Part shown: positions 27,002 through 35,075 of the stretch, piece after piece
Numbering within the stretch: position 1 is the stretch's first letter
Layout of the letters: each line of letters opens with the position of its first letter
DNA from: Campylobacter concisus
Lineage (GTDB): Bacteria; Campylobacterota; Campylobacteria; Campylobacterales; Campylobacteraceae
Reading direction: 5' to 3'
DNA: 49,700 nucleotides
Assembly: GCF_902460845.1 (NCBI RefSeq)
Contig: NZ_CABPVS010000006.1
Span: forward strand, 69,480-119,179
Position numbers and translations under genes: made by a program
Notes under the pieces: model-generated
The model's input: only the letters and a program-made list of their open reading frames with translations
Database searches by the model: none
What the model was told of the DNA's origin: nothing

Positions 27002-27862
27002 TTATAAATGATCCAAATTTAGCTCTCTTGCGTCACAAAGATGGACATTTTTATAGACCTTTGCTATCTCATCCCTCACCCTCATCAGCGCAAAGCCAAG
27101 TAAATTTTGCCCGCGCCACTTTATAGGATTGTGCGCATTTTGATCCTCAGCGCTCATACCTATGCCCCAAATTTTATCAACAGGGCTTGCCTCAACCAAA
27201 ATTTTATCCTTTGTCGAAAGCAAAAACTCTCGCAAAGGGGCATTTTGGCTAAATTTTAGATAGCTCGCATTTAGCACGACGCTAAATTTGACCTCGTCCC
27301 AGACCTTAACGTCAAAGCCTCGCACCTGCCTACCAAGCGCCTTCATCTGCGCTGGATCTTTGGCAGATAAAATTTGCTCCAAAGCCTCTTTATCGCCAAA
27401 GCACTCAGCCTTTTTAGCCATCATATATTGCTCAGCGCAAACGTAATGAACCTCATCTTGCCAAAAGCTATAGGCGTACCACTGACTAAGGCAGCTTGCA
27501 CTTAAATTTGCACTCTTTTGATGACCCCAAAATAATAGAAATTTACCCACCTTGCCAGCGTTATAGCGCTTTTTAAGCCATTTTAACTCATATCTAGGCT
27601 CGCGCTCCCAAAGGTCGGTGACAAAGTCGCCATTTACAAAAAATGTGCTCTCATCAGAGCCCAGCCTCTCATCCCAGTATCCACGCCACGTTGCAGGCTC
27701 AGCAAATAGCTGCTGATATTGACGCTGCTCATCTTGGCTGAGTGTTTTTAGCCAGTCATTAAATTTAAACTTATAATCCTCGCCAGCGCCCATCCTCCAG
27801 CCGATGGAAAATGGATCCATACTTGGAAATTTGATCCAAGGTGGCGGAAGTAAATTTCTCAT
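27002..27862 (-). CDS. NADAR-domain protein with an extra N-terminal region
   Basis: Residues about 108-270 form a NADAR (YbiA/RibX-like) domain: LLFWGHQ, CLSQWYAYSF, the conserved CAEQYMMAKKAECFGD, ALGRQVRGFDVKVWDE, VEASPVDKIWGIGM and WRGQNLLGFALM. Family members act as N-glycosidases on riboflavin intermediates or remove ADP-ribose from guanine bases, including as antitoxins of DarT-type toxins. Residues 1-105 (PPPWIKFP, SIGWRMGAGEDY, WRGYWDERLGSD) are an additional tryptophan-rich region of unassigned role. No DarT-like gene is next to it. It lies between folP and ligA (31 and 41 nt), where C. jejuni has no known counterpart, so it may be an insertion. Confidence 0.82.
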   Translation of the reverse strand: MRNLLPPPWIKFPSMDPFSIGWRMGAGEDYKFKFNDWLKTLSQDEQRQYQQLFAEPATWRGYWDERLGSDESTFFVNGDFVTDLWEREPRYELKWLKKRYNAGKVGKFLLFWGHQKSANLSASCLSQWYAYSFWQDEVHYVCAEQYMMAKKAECFGDKEALEQILSAKDPAQMKALGRQVRGFDVKVWDEVKFSVVLNASYLKFSQNAPLREFLLSTKDKILVEASPVDKIWGIGMSAEDQNAHNPIKWRGQNLLGFALMRVRDEIAKVYKNVHLCDARELNLDHL

Positions 27863-27893
27863 CTGGCCTCTTTTATCAAAATTTAGCCTCGTC

Positions 27894-29033
27894 CTACCAA
27901 AGCGTGGCTTGACTCATCGCCTCATGCATATTAAAAAGCTGCTTATGCTCGGCCACGTCGTGTGTACGGATGATATGTGCGCCGTTTTCGAAGGCCTTTA
28001 AGTGTAGGTAAAGCGAGCCTGGCAGACGATCTTTGACCTCGCTTGGGTAGTAGTGGTTTATGACTGATTTGCGGCTCGCACCAACTAATAGTGGGCAGTC
28101 AAATTTTAAAAAATGTTCCAAATGCTTAATAAGCAGTAAATTTTGTTCAGCCGTCTTGCCAAAGCCAATACCCACATCAAACACTAGCTTTTTGGCGCCA
28201 AGCTCTCTAGCCAGGGCTATCTTTTGCTCAAAAAAGTCTGCTATCTCGCCGATTAGGTCGTTATATTTTGGTGCAACCTGCATGGTGGCTGGATTGCCTT
28301 GCATATGCATCATGCAAAACTCAGCATCGTATCGCGCCGCAAGCGTGGCAAGTGAGGCGTTTGCCGTGATATCATTTATCATTTTAAAGCCGTGATTTAG
28401 GGCAAATTCAAGGCAATAAGGATCAAAGCTATCAAGGCTAAATTTCGCCTTTTCGTGCAAATTTAGCTTGTAAATTTCCTCTACGATATCTTTTATGCGC
28501 CTAAATTCCTCTTCGCGACCGCAGTACTGGCTCCCTGGCCTTGAGCTAACGCCGCCAAGATCGATATAGTCTGCACCTGCTTCGATCATGGCTTCGATTT
28601 TCGCTATGCCATTTTGCGTATTTATGCGGCTTTGTTCGTTAAAGCTATCTGTATTTATATTTGCAACGCCCATTATAAGAGGCTTTGTTGGCTTTATAAA
28701 TTTTGTCTCTAAAAAGGCTGCTAAATTTTTAAGTCCAAAGTCTTGCAACTTCTCTTTTTTAGCTAGCTGGCTTAGCTGCGCGTTTGTCGCCATTAGTAAG
28801 GCTTTGTTTAGACTCTCACGACCCAAAATCGTATCTTTATGTGTCACAAGCTCAGCTCCAACACTAAGCGCATCTTGCTTTAGGATATTTGCCGCTGGGG
28901 TTTTTATCTCATCTATAAATATAAAATTTATCTCGCTCTTTTCATGCATAAGCTTCGCACCAGCAGGGCTTGGCGAGATGGCTTTACAAATTTCATCAAA
29001 GTTACTTTTATTATTTATCTTATAAAATTTCAA
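27894..29033 (-). CDS. folP: dihydropteroate synthase
   Basis: FolP joins p-aminobenzoate to the pterin diphosphate in folate synthesis. The TIM-barrel part (about residues 118-379) has LIMGVANINTDSF, YIDLGGVSSRPGS, MINDITANAS and LLVGASRKSVINH, with a late RTHDV histidine. About 115 N-terminal residues precede it; this extension is also known in the Helicobacter/Campylobacter enzymes (about 380 residues) and has no assigned job. The start is a TTG overlapping the holB stop (TTGA) with an AAGGA site upstream. Confidence 0.93.
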   Translation of the reverse strand: MKFYKINNKSNFDEICKAISPSPAGAKLMHEKSEINFIFIDEIKTPAANILKQDALSVGAELVTHKDTILGRESLNKALLMATNAQLSQLAKKEKLQDFGLKNLAAFLETKFIKPTKPLIMGVANINTDSFNEQSRINTQNGIAKIEAMIEAGADYIDLGGVSSRPGSQYCGREEEFRRIKDIVEEIYKLNLHEKAKFSLDSFDPYCLEFALNHGFKMINDITANASLATLAARYDAEFCMMHMQGNPATMQVAPKYNDLIGEIADFFEQKIALARELGAKKLVFDVGIGFGKTAEQNLLLIKHLEHFLKFDCPLLVGASRKSVINHYYPSEVKDRLPGSLYLHLKAFENGAHIIRTHDVAEHKQLFNMHEAMSQATLW

Positions 29034-29650
29034 CGTCGTCCTTTTTGAAATATAGTAAGCAGCAGTGGCGTTAGTACGGCGTGAGACTTGGCATTTAGAT
29101 CAGCTAGCTTAATAAGTGAGAAAAAATAATCCATCTCATCGCCGCTAAATTTATACCCACTATCAACCGCCTTTGTCACGATAACGCCAACAAGTTCTTT
29201 TAGCTCGTTTTTGCCAAATTTCTGAGCTTGCTCGTCTGCGATCTTTTGATCGATAAAGCTTGTTAGCTCTTTTAGACTAAGAGCTTTTAAATTTAGATCA
29301 AGAGTTATCTTTGGCTTTTTGGTTAGATTATTTTCTATTAGCATTCTTGATCTAATCGTTGGTAGAAGTAAATTTTTACTCTGCGTTACTATTATAAATT
29401 TGATATTTCTTGGAGGCTCTTCTATGATCTTTAAAAGTGCGTTTTGAGCCTCTGTCCTAAAAGAATTAGCATGTATTACTAAAATTTTTTCATCTTTTTC
29501 GGCAATGTATGCTTCTGCGATGACCTCTTTTGCATTTTCTAGCAAAAAATCATCGCTTATAAAAAATCTTAGATTATTTGTGCCAAACTCGCTTTCAAGC
29601 TTGGCTTTTAAACTTTCAAAATCGCTTGTAACGACGATTTTATTAAGCAT
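29030..29650 (-). CDS. holB: DNA polymerase III delta' subunit, short epsilon type
   Basis: The 206-residue protein carries the delta'/clamp-loader stretch ANSFRTEAQNALLKIIEEPP and LLPTIRSRM, the trans-acting SRC-like region. It has no Walker A loop or zinc module and is much shorter than E. coli HolB, as usual for this group. The call rests also on position: hobA-holB-folP is the H. pylori and C. jejuni order. It abuts hobA with no gap and overlaps folP by 4 nt. It would act in the clamp loader with HolA (46546-47544). Confidence 0.85.
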   Translation of the reverse strand: MLNKIVVTSDFESLKAKLESEFGTNNLRFFISDDFLLENAKEVIAEAYIAEKDEKILVIHANSFRTEAQNALLKIIEEPPRNIKFIIVTQSKNLLLPTIRSRMLIENNLTKKPKITLDLNLKALSLKELTSFIDQKIADEQAQKFGKNELKELVGVIVTKAVDSGYKFSGDEMDYFFSLIKLADLNAKSHAVLTPLLLTIFQKGRR

Positions 29651-30193
29651 TTAGAGTATCACCTTAGCAAAGAGCGCCGCATCGATGCTTTTATCAAAAA
29701 TTTTGCAAAGGCTTATTAGTTTAATGTCTAAATTTTCATCGCTTGAGCTAAGAGTAAAGCTATTTTGTGCTTGCTCGTCAAATAGCCACATATAGCTATC
29801 CTCATCGCTTTTGGCCAAATTTGCATATCTATCAAGGCTCTTTCCGATATAAAAAAACAAGTATCCATTTGGAAAAGCAAGACTTAGCATATCTTTTAGT
29901 AGCTGCTTTTGCTCATTGGTCTCTATCTCATCAAGCGATGGATAGAGCGATCTTAGGCTAAAAAAAGGCAAAAATGGCCTGATGCTTTTTGAATGGTTCA
30001 TCTTTTTTAAAAGATAAGTTTCAAACCATCTTCGCTCTTCATCACTTATAGTTATAAAAGCCCTTCCTTCAAGTAAAAATTTAAGCCTAGAGGCTAGTAA
30101 AGGCGTCCATTCGACACGCCTTTCCTCCATCCAGCTCATCAAAGGGCCTTCGTCCCTAATAGCCTTTAACGTCCACTGAATAAAATCTTGCAT
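29651..30193 (-). CDS. hobA: HobA, DnaA-binding initiation factor
   Basis: HobA is an epsilon-group functional counterpart of DiaA that promotes DnaA assembly at oriC as a tetramer. The 180-residue length equals that of the H. pylori protein, and shared features are FIQWTLKAIRDEG, EERRWFETYLLKKMN, YPSLDE, SYMWLFDE and LISLCKIFDKSI. The gene order lysC-hobA-holB is the same as HP1229-HP1231. Its ATG shares one base with the lysC stop. The similarity is read by eye against recalled H. pylori sequence, not searched. Confidence 0.85.
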   Translation of the reverse strand: MQDFIQWTLKAIRDEGPLMSWMEERRVEWTPLLASRLKFLLEGRAFITISDEERRWFETYLLKKMNHSKSIRPFLPFFSLRSLYPSLDEIETNEQKQLLKDMLSLAFPNGYLFFYIGKSLDRYANLAKSDEDSYMWLFDEQAQNSFTLSSSDENLDIKLISLCKIFDKSIDAALFAKVIL

Positions 30194-31395
30194 TATTTAT
30201 CTAGCTTATAAGCATCATGAAGTACGCGAACTGCTAGTTCACCATATTTTTGATCAACGATCATTGAAATTTTTATCTCACTTGTTGAGATCATTTGGAT
30301 ATTTATACCCTCTTTTGCAAGCGTTTCAAATGCTAAACATGCTACACCGCTATGGCTCTTCATGCCGACACCAATAACTGAAACTTTCACAATCGCATCA
30401 TCAAATTCTATATGTTTTGCAGCTGAGAGCTTTTGCATAGTCTCTTTTGCTAGTTCAAGCTCATTTTGTGGCACTGTAAAGCCTAAATTTGTAGTACCGT
30501 CATGTCCTACGTTTTGGATTATCATATCTACGTTTATATTTTCATGAGCTAAAGCTGTAAAAATTTCTGCTGCAATGCCAGGCTTATCAACTACGCCTCT
30601 TAGTGTTACTCTTGCTTGATTTTTATCTAGTGCTATTCCGCTTACTAAAACTGCTTCCATATTGTCATCTTCCTTTGCTATTAATGTACCTTCATTGTGA
30701 TTAAAGCTACTTCTTGTAATGAGTTTTACATTTAGTTTTTTTGCCAGCTCGACTGAGCGATTTTGCAGTACCTTTGCGCCAGCAGAAGCGAGCTCTAGCA
30801 TCTCATCATAGCTTATCTTCTCAAGTTTTTTTGCCTTTTTTTCTATCCTTGGATCAGTCGTATAAACGCCATCAACATCGGTAAAAATTTCGCATAGATC
30901 AGCATCAAGCGCCCCTGCTAATGCAACTGCGCTAAGATCACTGCCACCTCTACCAAGGGTTGTGATATTGCCTTTTTCATCTATACCTTGAAAGCCAGCC
31001 ACAACTACGATTTTGCCAGCTTTTAGCTCGGCTTTTAGCCTAGCAGTCTCTATCCTCTCGATCCTTGCTTTTGTATGAATATCATCAGTAATAATGCCTG
31101 CCATCGCACCTGTCATACCCACACATGCATAGCCTTTTGCATTAAGTGCGATCGTTAAAAGCGCGGTCGTTACTTGCTCTCCAGAGCTTAAAAGCATATC
31201 AGTGGCAACGCCATCTGGGTGTTTTGAAAAATACTCACTATATTCAACCAATTGATTTGTAACTCCGCTCATCGCAGAAACTACCACAACTACGTCTGCA
31301 CCGCTATTTTTTGTCTCAATGACTCTATTTGCCACAGCTTCGATGCGTTCAAGTGTTCCTACGCTAGTTCCGCCAAATTTTTGAACGATCAACAT
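30193..31395 (-). CDS. lysC: aspartate kinase
   Basis: LysC phosphorylates aspartate, the first step to lysine/diaminopimelate, threonine and methionine. It starts MLIVQKFGGTSVG at the ATG at 31395; the TTG one codon earlier is less likely. The kinase domain is followed by two ACT domains (about residues 265-400; VTLRGVVDKPGIAAEIF and VIGVGMKSHSGVACLAF), so feedback inhibition by lysine or threonine is probable. The start overlaps the nudH stop as TGATG. Threonine synthase of the same pathway is at 1342-2805. Confidence 0.95.
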   Translation of the reverse strand: MLIVQKFGGTSVGTLERIEAVANRVIETKNSGADVVVVVSAMSGVTNQLVEYSEYFSKHPDGVATDMLLSSGEQVTTALLTIALNAKGYACVGMTGAMAGIITDDIHTKARIERIETARLKAELKAGKIVVVAGFQGIDEKGNITTLGRGGSDLSAVALAGALDADLCEIFTDVDGVYTTDPRIEKKAKKLEKISYDEMLELASAGAKVLQNRSVELAKKLNVKLITRSSFNHNEGTLIAKEDDNMEAVLVSGIALDKNQARVTLRGVVDKPGIAAEIFTALAHENINVDMIIQNVGHDGTTNLGFTVPQNELELAKETMQKLSAAKHIEFDDAIVKVSVIGVGMKSHSGVACLAFETLAKEGINIQMISTSEIKISMIVDQKYGELAVRVLHDAYKLDK

Positions 31396-31859
31396 CAAAA
31401 ATATCCTTTCTCTTTAAAATAACTCAAAACCTTTTCATAAATAGGCTTTTTAAAGTGATTTATTCCCTCTAAACTTCTACCAAAATCTACAAATTTATAC
31501 TCGCTAAACTCTGGATGCTCTGTCTTTAAATTTATGCTGGCACCATTTTTAAGTCTAACCAAAAAATATTTTTGCGTCTGTCCATCAAATGGATAAAATT
31601 TCTTTGCCGCGTTTGCTGGAAAGTCGTAGCTTAGCCACTGCGGATACTCATCTAAGATATCGATTTTATCAGTTCCGATCTCTTCTTTAAGCTCCCTTTT
31701 TAAGGCCTGCTTTGGACTCTCACCTTCATCTATTCCACCTTGAGGAAACTGCCAAATATCGTCCATATCTACCCTTTTTGCGACTAAAATTTCACATTTA
31801 AATGGATACAAGCTAGACAAAATAACAGCTGCCACATTTGGTCTGTATTTTTTTTGCAT
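31395..31859 (-). CDS. nudH: RNA pyrophosphohydrolase (Nudix)
   Basis: This 154-residue Nudix protein has the box GGIDEGESPKQALKRELKEE (complete G-x5-E-x7-RE-x-EE-x-G) and WQFPQGGID in front, typical of RppH/NudH, which removes pyrophosphate from 5' triphosphorylated mRNA and starts decay. The N-terminus (KKYRPNVAAVIL) and the YDFPANAAKKFYPFDGQ loop also fit. In H. pylori the homologue (HP1228) likewise precedes lysC. It is the first gene of the ten-gene run to cmoA. Confidence 0.93.
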   Translation of the reverse strand: MQKKYRPNVAAVILSSLYPFKCEILVAKRVDMDDIWQFPQGGIDEGESPKQALKRELKEEIGTDKIDILDEYPQWLSYDFPANAAKKFYPFDGQTQKYFLVRLKNGASINLKTEHPEFSEYKFVDFGRSLEGINHFKKPIYEKVLSYFKEKGYF

Positions 31860-31884
31860 GATTTTTCCAAAAATTTTATTTGGG

Positions 31885-31890
31885 ATAATA
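31885..31890 (-). promoter_or_regulatory. -10 candidate of the nudH-cmoA run
   Basis: TATTAT on the minus strand lies 26 nt before the nudH ATG. It is weak, but it is the only -10-like hexamer in the 63-nt gap to the PepSY gene. Confidence 0.35.
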
Positions 31891-31922
31891 ACTAAAAAGA
31901 GTTAAGAGATAGATAAATAAGA

Positions 31923-33020
31923 CTACTTTTTACGCCGTTTGTAGTAAATCACACAGCCGCTAAAAAGTAGCACGCCCACTCCACAAGAAGCCATAAAAAA
32001 GATAAATTTTCCAGCCTCTCCGAATATATATCCAGCGTGCAAATCAAGCATAAATTTATAAATTTCAAAAGATTTTGGCATGGTGTTTTTTAAAATTTCT
32101 CCACTTGCCGTATCGACTACAAGTCTAACGCCATCACTCTCACTAGCACCTTTTGGCAAGTAAAAGATCATAAATTTTACGCCATCTTTATTGAGAATAA
32201 AATTTAAAGCGTCAAACTCATTTCCAAATTTTAAAGTAAAAATTTCATAAGCTTTTCGAAGATTTTCTACCTTTTGCTCATCATTTAGACTAAAGCCATT
32301 TTTGCTAGTAAAATTTGGCTTTTTAAATACCTTTTGCTCGCCACAAATTTGATTTATAACCTTAGCAAAGCTCTCATAAGAAAAGTATAGACCGCTAACA
32401 CAGATAATAAGCAAAATGGATCCCAAATAAAGCCCTAAAAATCCATGCAACGAATATAAAAATGCAAATTTCTTTGCCTTTAGATTTAGCTTAAAGGCGC
32501 TAATAAATTTGCTTCTAAATCTCCAAAATTGTATAAACGCTCCAGTTAGTAAAATCGCAAGTAGTGCAAGCGTTGAAATCGCCACTATCTCACTTGCAAA
32601 TTTAGATAAATTTTCATTTTTAAATAGAGCTAGTCCTAGATTTTTATGTAAATTTAAAGCTAGCCCTATAAATTTTTCTACACTATTTTCAGAGACTACC
32701 TCGCCCGTATAAGGATCTACGAAAAATGACTTAAACTCGCCACTTTCGCTTGTGCCACTTACCACATAAGCTCTATTTGCCTCGCCTTTTATCTTTATAT
32801 AACTAAGGTTAAAATTTGGCCAAGTCTTACTAAAGACCTTTAAAATTTCATCTATTTTTAAAGCACTTTTATTAGTTGCCGCGCCTATCTCATCTTTGCT
32901 AAAGGCCTCAATTATCTCATCATGGTACGAAATAATCGCTCCACTAATTGAGATTATCAAAAGTGGCAAAGCAAAGATAAGAGCTAAAATTAAGTGAAAT
33001 TTCCGCCAAATTTTAAACAT
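31923..33020 (-). CDS. PepSY-associated inner-membrane protein
   Basis: The 365-residue protein has four predicted membrane helices (about residues 9-31, 148-168, 190-217 and 336-360). Periplasmic PepSY-like parts lie between helices 1-2 (PYTGEVVSENSVEKFIGLAL) and 3-4 (VDTASGEILKNTMPKSFEIY). The conserved LHKNLG, LHGFLGLY and LDLHAGYIFGE histidines are the pattern of PepSY_TM proteins, several of which are ferric-siderophore or haem reductases. It begins 1 nt after the TonB-dependent receptor gene, which supports a role in reducing or releasing iron after import. Confidence 0.85.
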   Translation of the reverse strand: MFKIWRKFHLILALIFALPLLIISISGAIISYHDEIIEAFSKDEIGAATNKSALKIDEILKVFSKTWPNFNLSYIKIKGEANRAYVVSGTSESGEFKSFFVDPYTGEVVSENSVEKFIGLALNLHKNLGLALFKNENLSKFASEIVAISTLALLAILLTGAFIQFWRFRSKFISAFKLNLKAKKFAFLYSLHGFLGLYLGSILLIICVSGLYFSYESFAKVINQICGEQKVFKKPNFTSKNGFSLNDEQKVENLRKAYEIFTLKFGNEFDALNFILNKDGVKFMIFYLPKGASESDGVRLVVDTASGEILKNTMPKSFEIYKFMLDLHAGYIFGEAGKFIFFMASCGVGVLLFSGCVIYYKRRKK

Positions 33021-33021
33021 T

Positions 33022-34968
33022 TTAAAACTTTAGATTAAAGCCAAGTTCGATCTTTTGCCCATCGGCTATTAAGATATCATATCCGTTTGATCTTGTCGTA
33101 AAAAACTCATTAAAGAGATTATAAACGCTTAAGTTTAGGCTGAAATTTTTAGTTACATTGTAGTTTATGCCAAGATCTGCGATAACGTAAGCTCTCATAT
33201 CATTAGCATAGTTAAAAGAGTTTTTAGTTCTACCATAGTAATTTATCTGTGACCAGAAATTTAGCCATCTATTTAGCTCGTAGTTCGCTCCAAATTTAAA
33301 TGTATGAAGCGGATAGTTGTTTAAGGTTTTACCAGCTTCTGGTCCATCTTTTTGTTTTGATTTTGTATAAACATAGCTTTGATTTAGTCTAAGAGTATTT
33401 GTCACCTGCCACTCATTTGTTAGCTCAACTCCGTAAATTTCAGCCTTGCCGATATTTATACTCTCCCAAATACCATTTGGATAAATTTTGCCTTTGTGTC
33501 TGCAAACACTGCCTCTTGAGCAGATAGGGTTATAGCTTAACATATCTTCAAAACTTGTGTAAAAGCCAGTTAAAGACGTTTCAAAACCTTCATTATTATT
33601 ATAAACGCCACCAAATTCATAACTTACGCTTGTCTCTGGCTTAAGGCTGCTTCTACCAAGCTGTGCTCCGCGTCCTCCAGCAAATGGCAACGCAAGATCT
33701 TGTGTGCGTTGCTTGATGTCAGGCGTCGCATAACCTGTGCTAACTCCACCCTTTAAGGCGAAAAAGTCGTTTAAGCTATAGATGCCATAAATTCTTGGTG
33801 AAACGTGCGAGCCATAGTGTTCATCGTAGTTATAACGAATACCAGTACTTAAGATAAAGTCTTTTATAAGGCGATAATCATCTTCAGCATAGACCGAATA
33901 ATCATACCTTTTTACATTCGCAGCGTCCGCTGTGGTTGCCTTTTCATCTAGCTTTTCTTTTTTAGCATTTAGGCCTAAAGTAAAGGCGTTATTATCAGTA
34001 AAATATGAGCCTTTTGTATCAAAATTTAGAGTCTTTAGCGTCAAATTTTGTTGTGCTATCTCTTTTATCTTGCCATAAGATAAATAGCTTTGAAGCAAGA
34101 TATTATCAAGCCTTGCTTCGTGGCTTAAATTTATCACATCGCCCTTTATCCTCTCACTAGCAACTGAGTTAGTGCCAGTTGATAGTGTTTTGCCTTTAGT
34201 TCTTTTATATTTCACATCGCTTCTTGCAAGCTCAAGCGTAAGATCATTATTTTCATTTGGCTTCAAAAATAGCTTCGCACCAAAATTTCTATCCTTTTGC
34301 TCTCTGTTTGCATAAGAAATTTTATCTTCTGATTTATTTAAATTTTTACCATAAACAGAAACACTTAAAACATCGTCAATTAGTCCAGAGTGTAAATAAA
34401 GACTATTGTAAAACTCGCCACTTATATTTTTATTTCTAGCAAATTTATAGCTTGAGCCAAGATTTGCGCCAAATTCATTACTAAACTCATCTGTAATGAT
34501 ATTTATAACTCCGCCTAGCGCGTCACTTCCATAAAGCGAGCTCATAGGTCCACGTATCACTTCGATACGGCTTATCGCACTTGCTGGCGGGATGAAACTA
34601 TATGAGCCTCCAACGCTTCTAAGGCCTTTATAGGCATTATCACCTGGTACTGGCATGCCATTTACTAAAATTTTAGTAAATCTTGGAGAGAATCCACGTA
34701 TAGAAATTCCTCGTCTATTTGCCGCTTCGGGAGTCGTTCCAAAAAGACTTGGGATATCCTTTGTCATACTCTCGATATCTTTATGATTTTTCTTTTCTAA
34801 TGCCTCTTTGGTTATAACGCTAAGCGTAGCTGGTGCGTCTTTGATATTTTGCTCAAATCCTGTCGCACTCACTACTTTAACTTCTGGTAGAACCTTATCT
34901 TCATTTGCAAAAAGCGGTAAATTTATAAAAATTGCCGCACAAATAGAAATTTTTAATGCACTTTTCAC
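33022..34968 (-). CDS. TonB-dependent outer-membrane iron receptor
   Basis: The 648-residue protein has a signal peptide (MKSALKISICAAIFINLPLFA), a likely TonB box region near LPEVKVVSA, a plug domain (about residues 35-155; RGFSPRFTKILVNGMPVPG, IEVIRGPMSSLYGSDALGG) and a beta-barrel ending in GFNLKF. It resembles the CirA/FepA colicin-siderophore receptor group; the ligand is not readable. The start is GTG with an AAGGAG site. A cysteine pair sits in loop NPICSRGSVCRH. It is divergent from an AraC-type regulator and in front of a PepSY protein, a typical siderophore-uptake set; a Fur-like site lies in the promoter. Confidence 0.92.
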   Translation of the reverse strand: MKSALKISICAAIFINLPLFANEDKVLPEVKVVSATGFEQNIKDAPATLSVITKEALEKKNHKDIESMTKDIPSLFGTTPEAANRRGISIRGFSPRFTKILVNGMPVPGDNAYKGLRSVGGSYSFIPPASAISRIEVIRGPMSSLYGSDALGGVINIITDEFSNEFGANLGSSYKFARNKNISGEFYNSLYLHSGLIDDVLSVSVYGKNLNKSEDKISYANREQKDRNFGAKLFLKPNENNDLTLELARSDVKYKRTKGKTLSTGTNSVASERIKGDVINLSHEARLDNILLQSYLSYGKIKEIAQQNLTLKTLNFDTKGSYFTDNNAFTLGLNAKKEKLDEKATTADAANVKRYDYSVYAEDDYRLIKDFILSTGIRYNYDEHYGSHVSPRIYGIYSLNDFFALKGGVSTGYATPDIKQRTQDLALPFAGGRGAQLGRSSLKPETSVSYEFGGVYNNNEGFETSLTGFYTSFEDMLSYNPICSRGSVCRHKGKIYPNGIWESINIGKAEIYGVELTNEWQVTNTLRLNQSYVYTKSKQKDGPEAGKTLNNYPLHTFKFGANYELNRWLNFWSQINYYGRTKNSFNYANDMRAYVIADLGINYNVTKNFSLNLSVYNLFNEFFTTRSNGYDILIADGQKIELGFNLKF

Positions 34969-34996
34969 AAAAACTCCTTATAAAAATTTAATGCAC

Positions 34997-35002
34997 ATTT
35001 TA
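34997..35002 (-). promoter_or_regulatory. -10 box of the TonB receptor operon
   Basis: TAAAAT on the minus strand lies 29 nt before the GTG at 34968. The Fur-like site at 35006-35030 covers the region just upstream, a position that would block RNA polymerase. Confidence 0.5.
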
Positions 35003-35005
35003 CTA

Positions 35006-35030
35006 AAATTAAATAATCGTTATCAATATC
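35006..35030. promoter_or_regulatory. Fur-box-like site
   Basis: The stretch ending AATAATCGTTATC matches 12 of 19 positions of the classical Fur box by eye, almost all in its right half (AATCGTTATC against AATCATTATC), and continues with AATATCAT. It lies between the receptor and regulator genes. The match is partial; Campylobacter Fur sites are degenerate. Confidence 0.45.
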
Positions 35031-35035
35031 ATACG

Positions 35036-35075
35036 TAACGCTAAAGGGATTAAATTTAACGCTTGAGGGATAAAA
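35036..35075 (+). repeat. direct repeat with 21-bp period before the AraC-type gene
   Basis: TAACGCTAAAGGGATTAAA (35036-35054) is repeated as TAACGCTTGAGGGATAAAA (35057-35075), 16 of 19 identical, start-to-start 21 bp. AraC-family proteins bind direct half-sites about 21 bp apart, so this is a candidate autoregulatory operator. The second copy contains the GAGGGA ribosome-binding site, so part of the similarity could reflect that. Confidence 0.55.

Noticed and set aside
28588-29025. Long plus-strand open frame (145 codons) opposite folP, and a similar one at 28060-28395
   Set aside because: Both are antisense shadows of a well-supported enzyme, with low-complexity Ser/Phe/Cys-rich translations and no ribosome-binding site.
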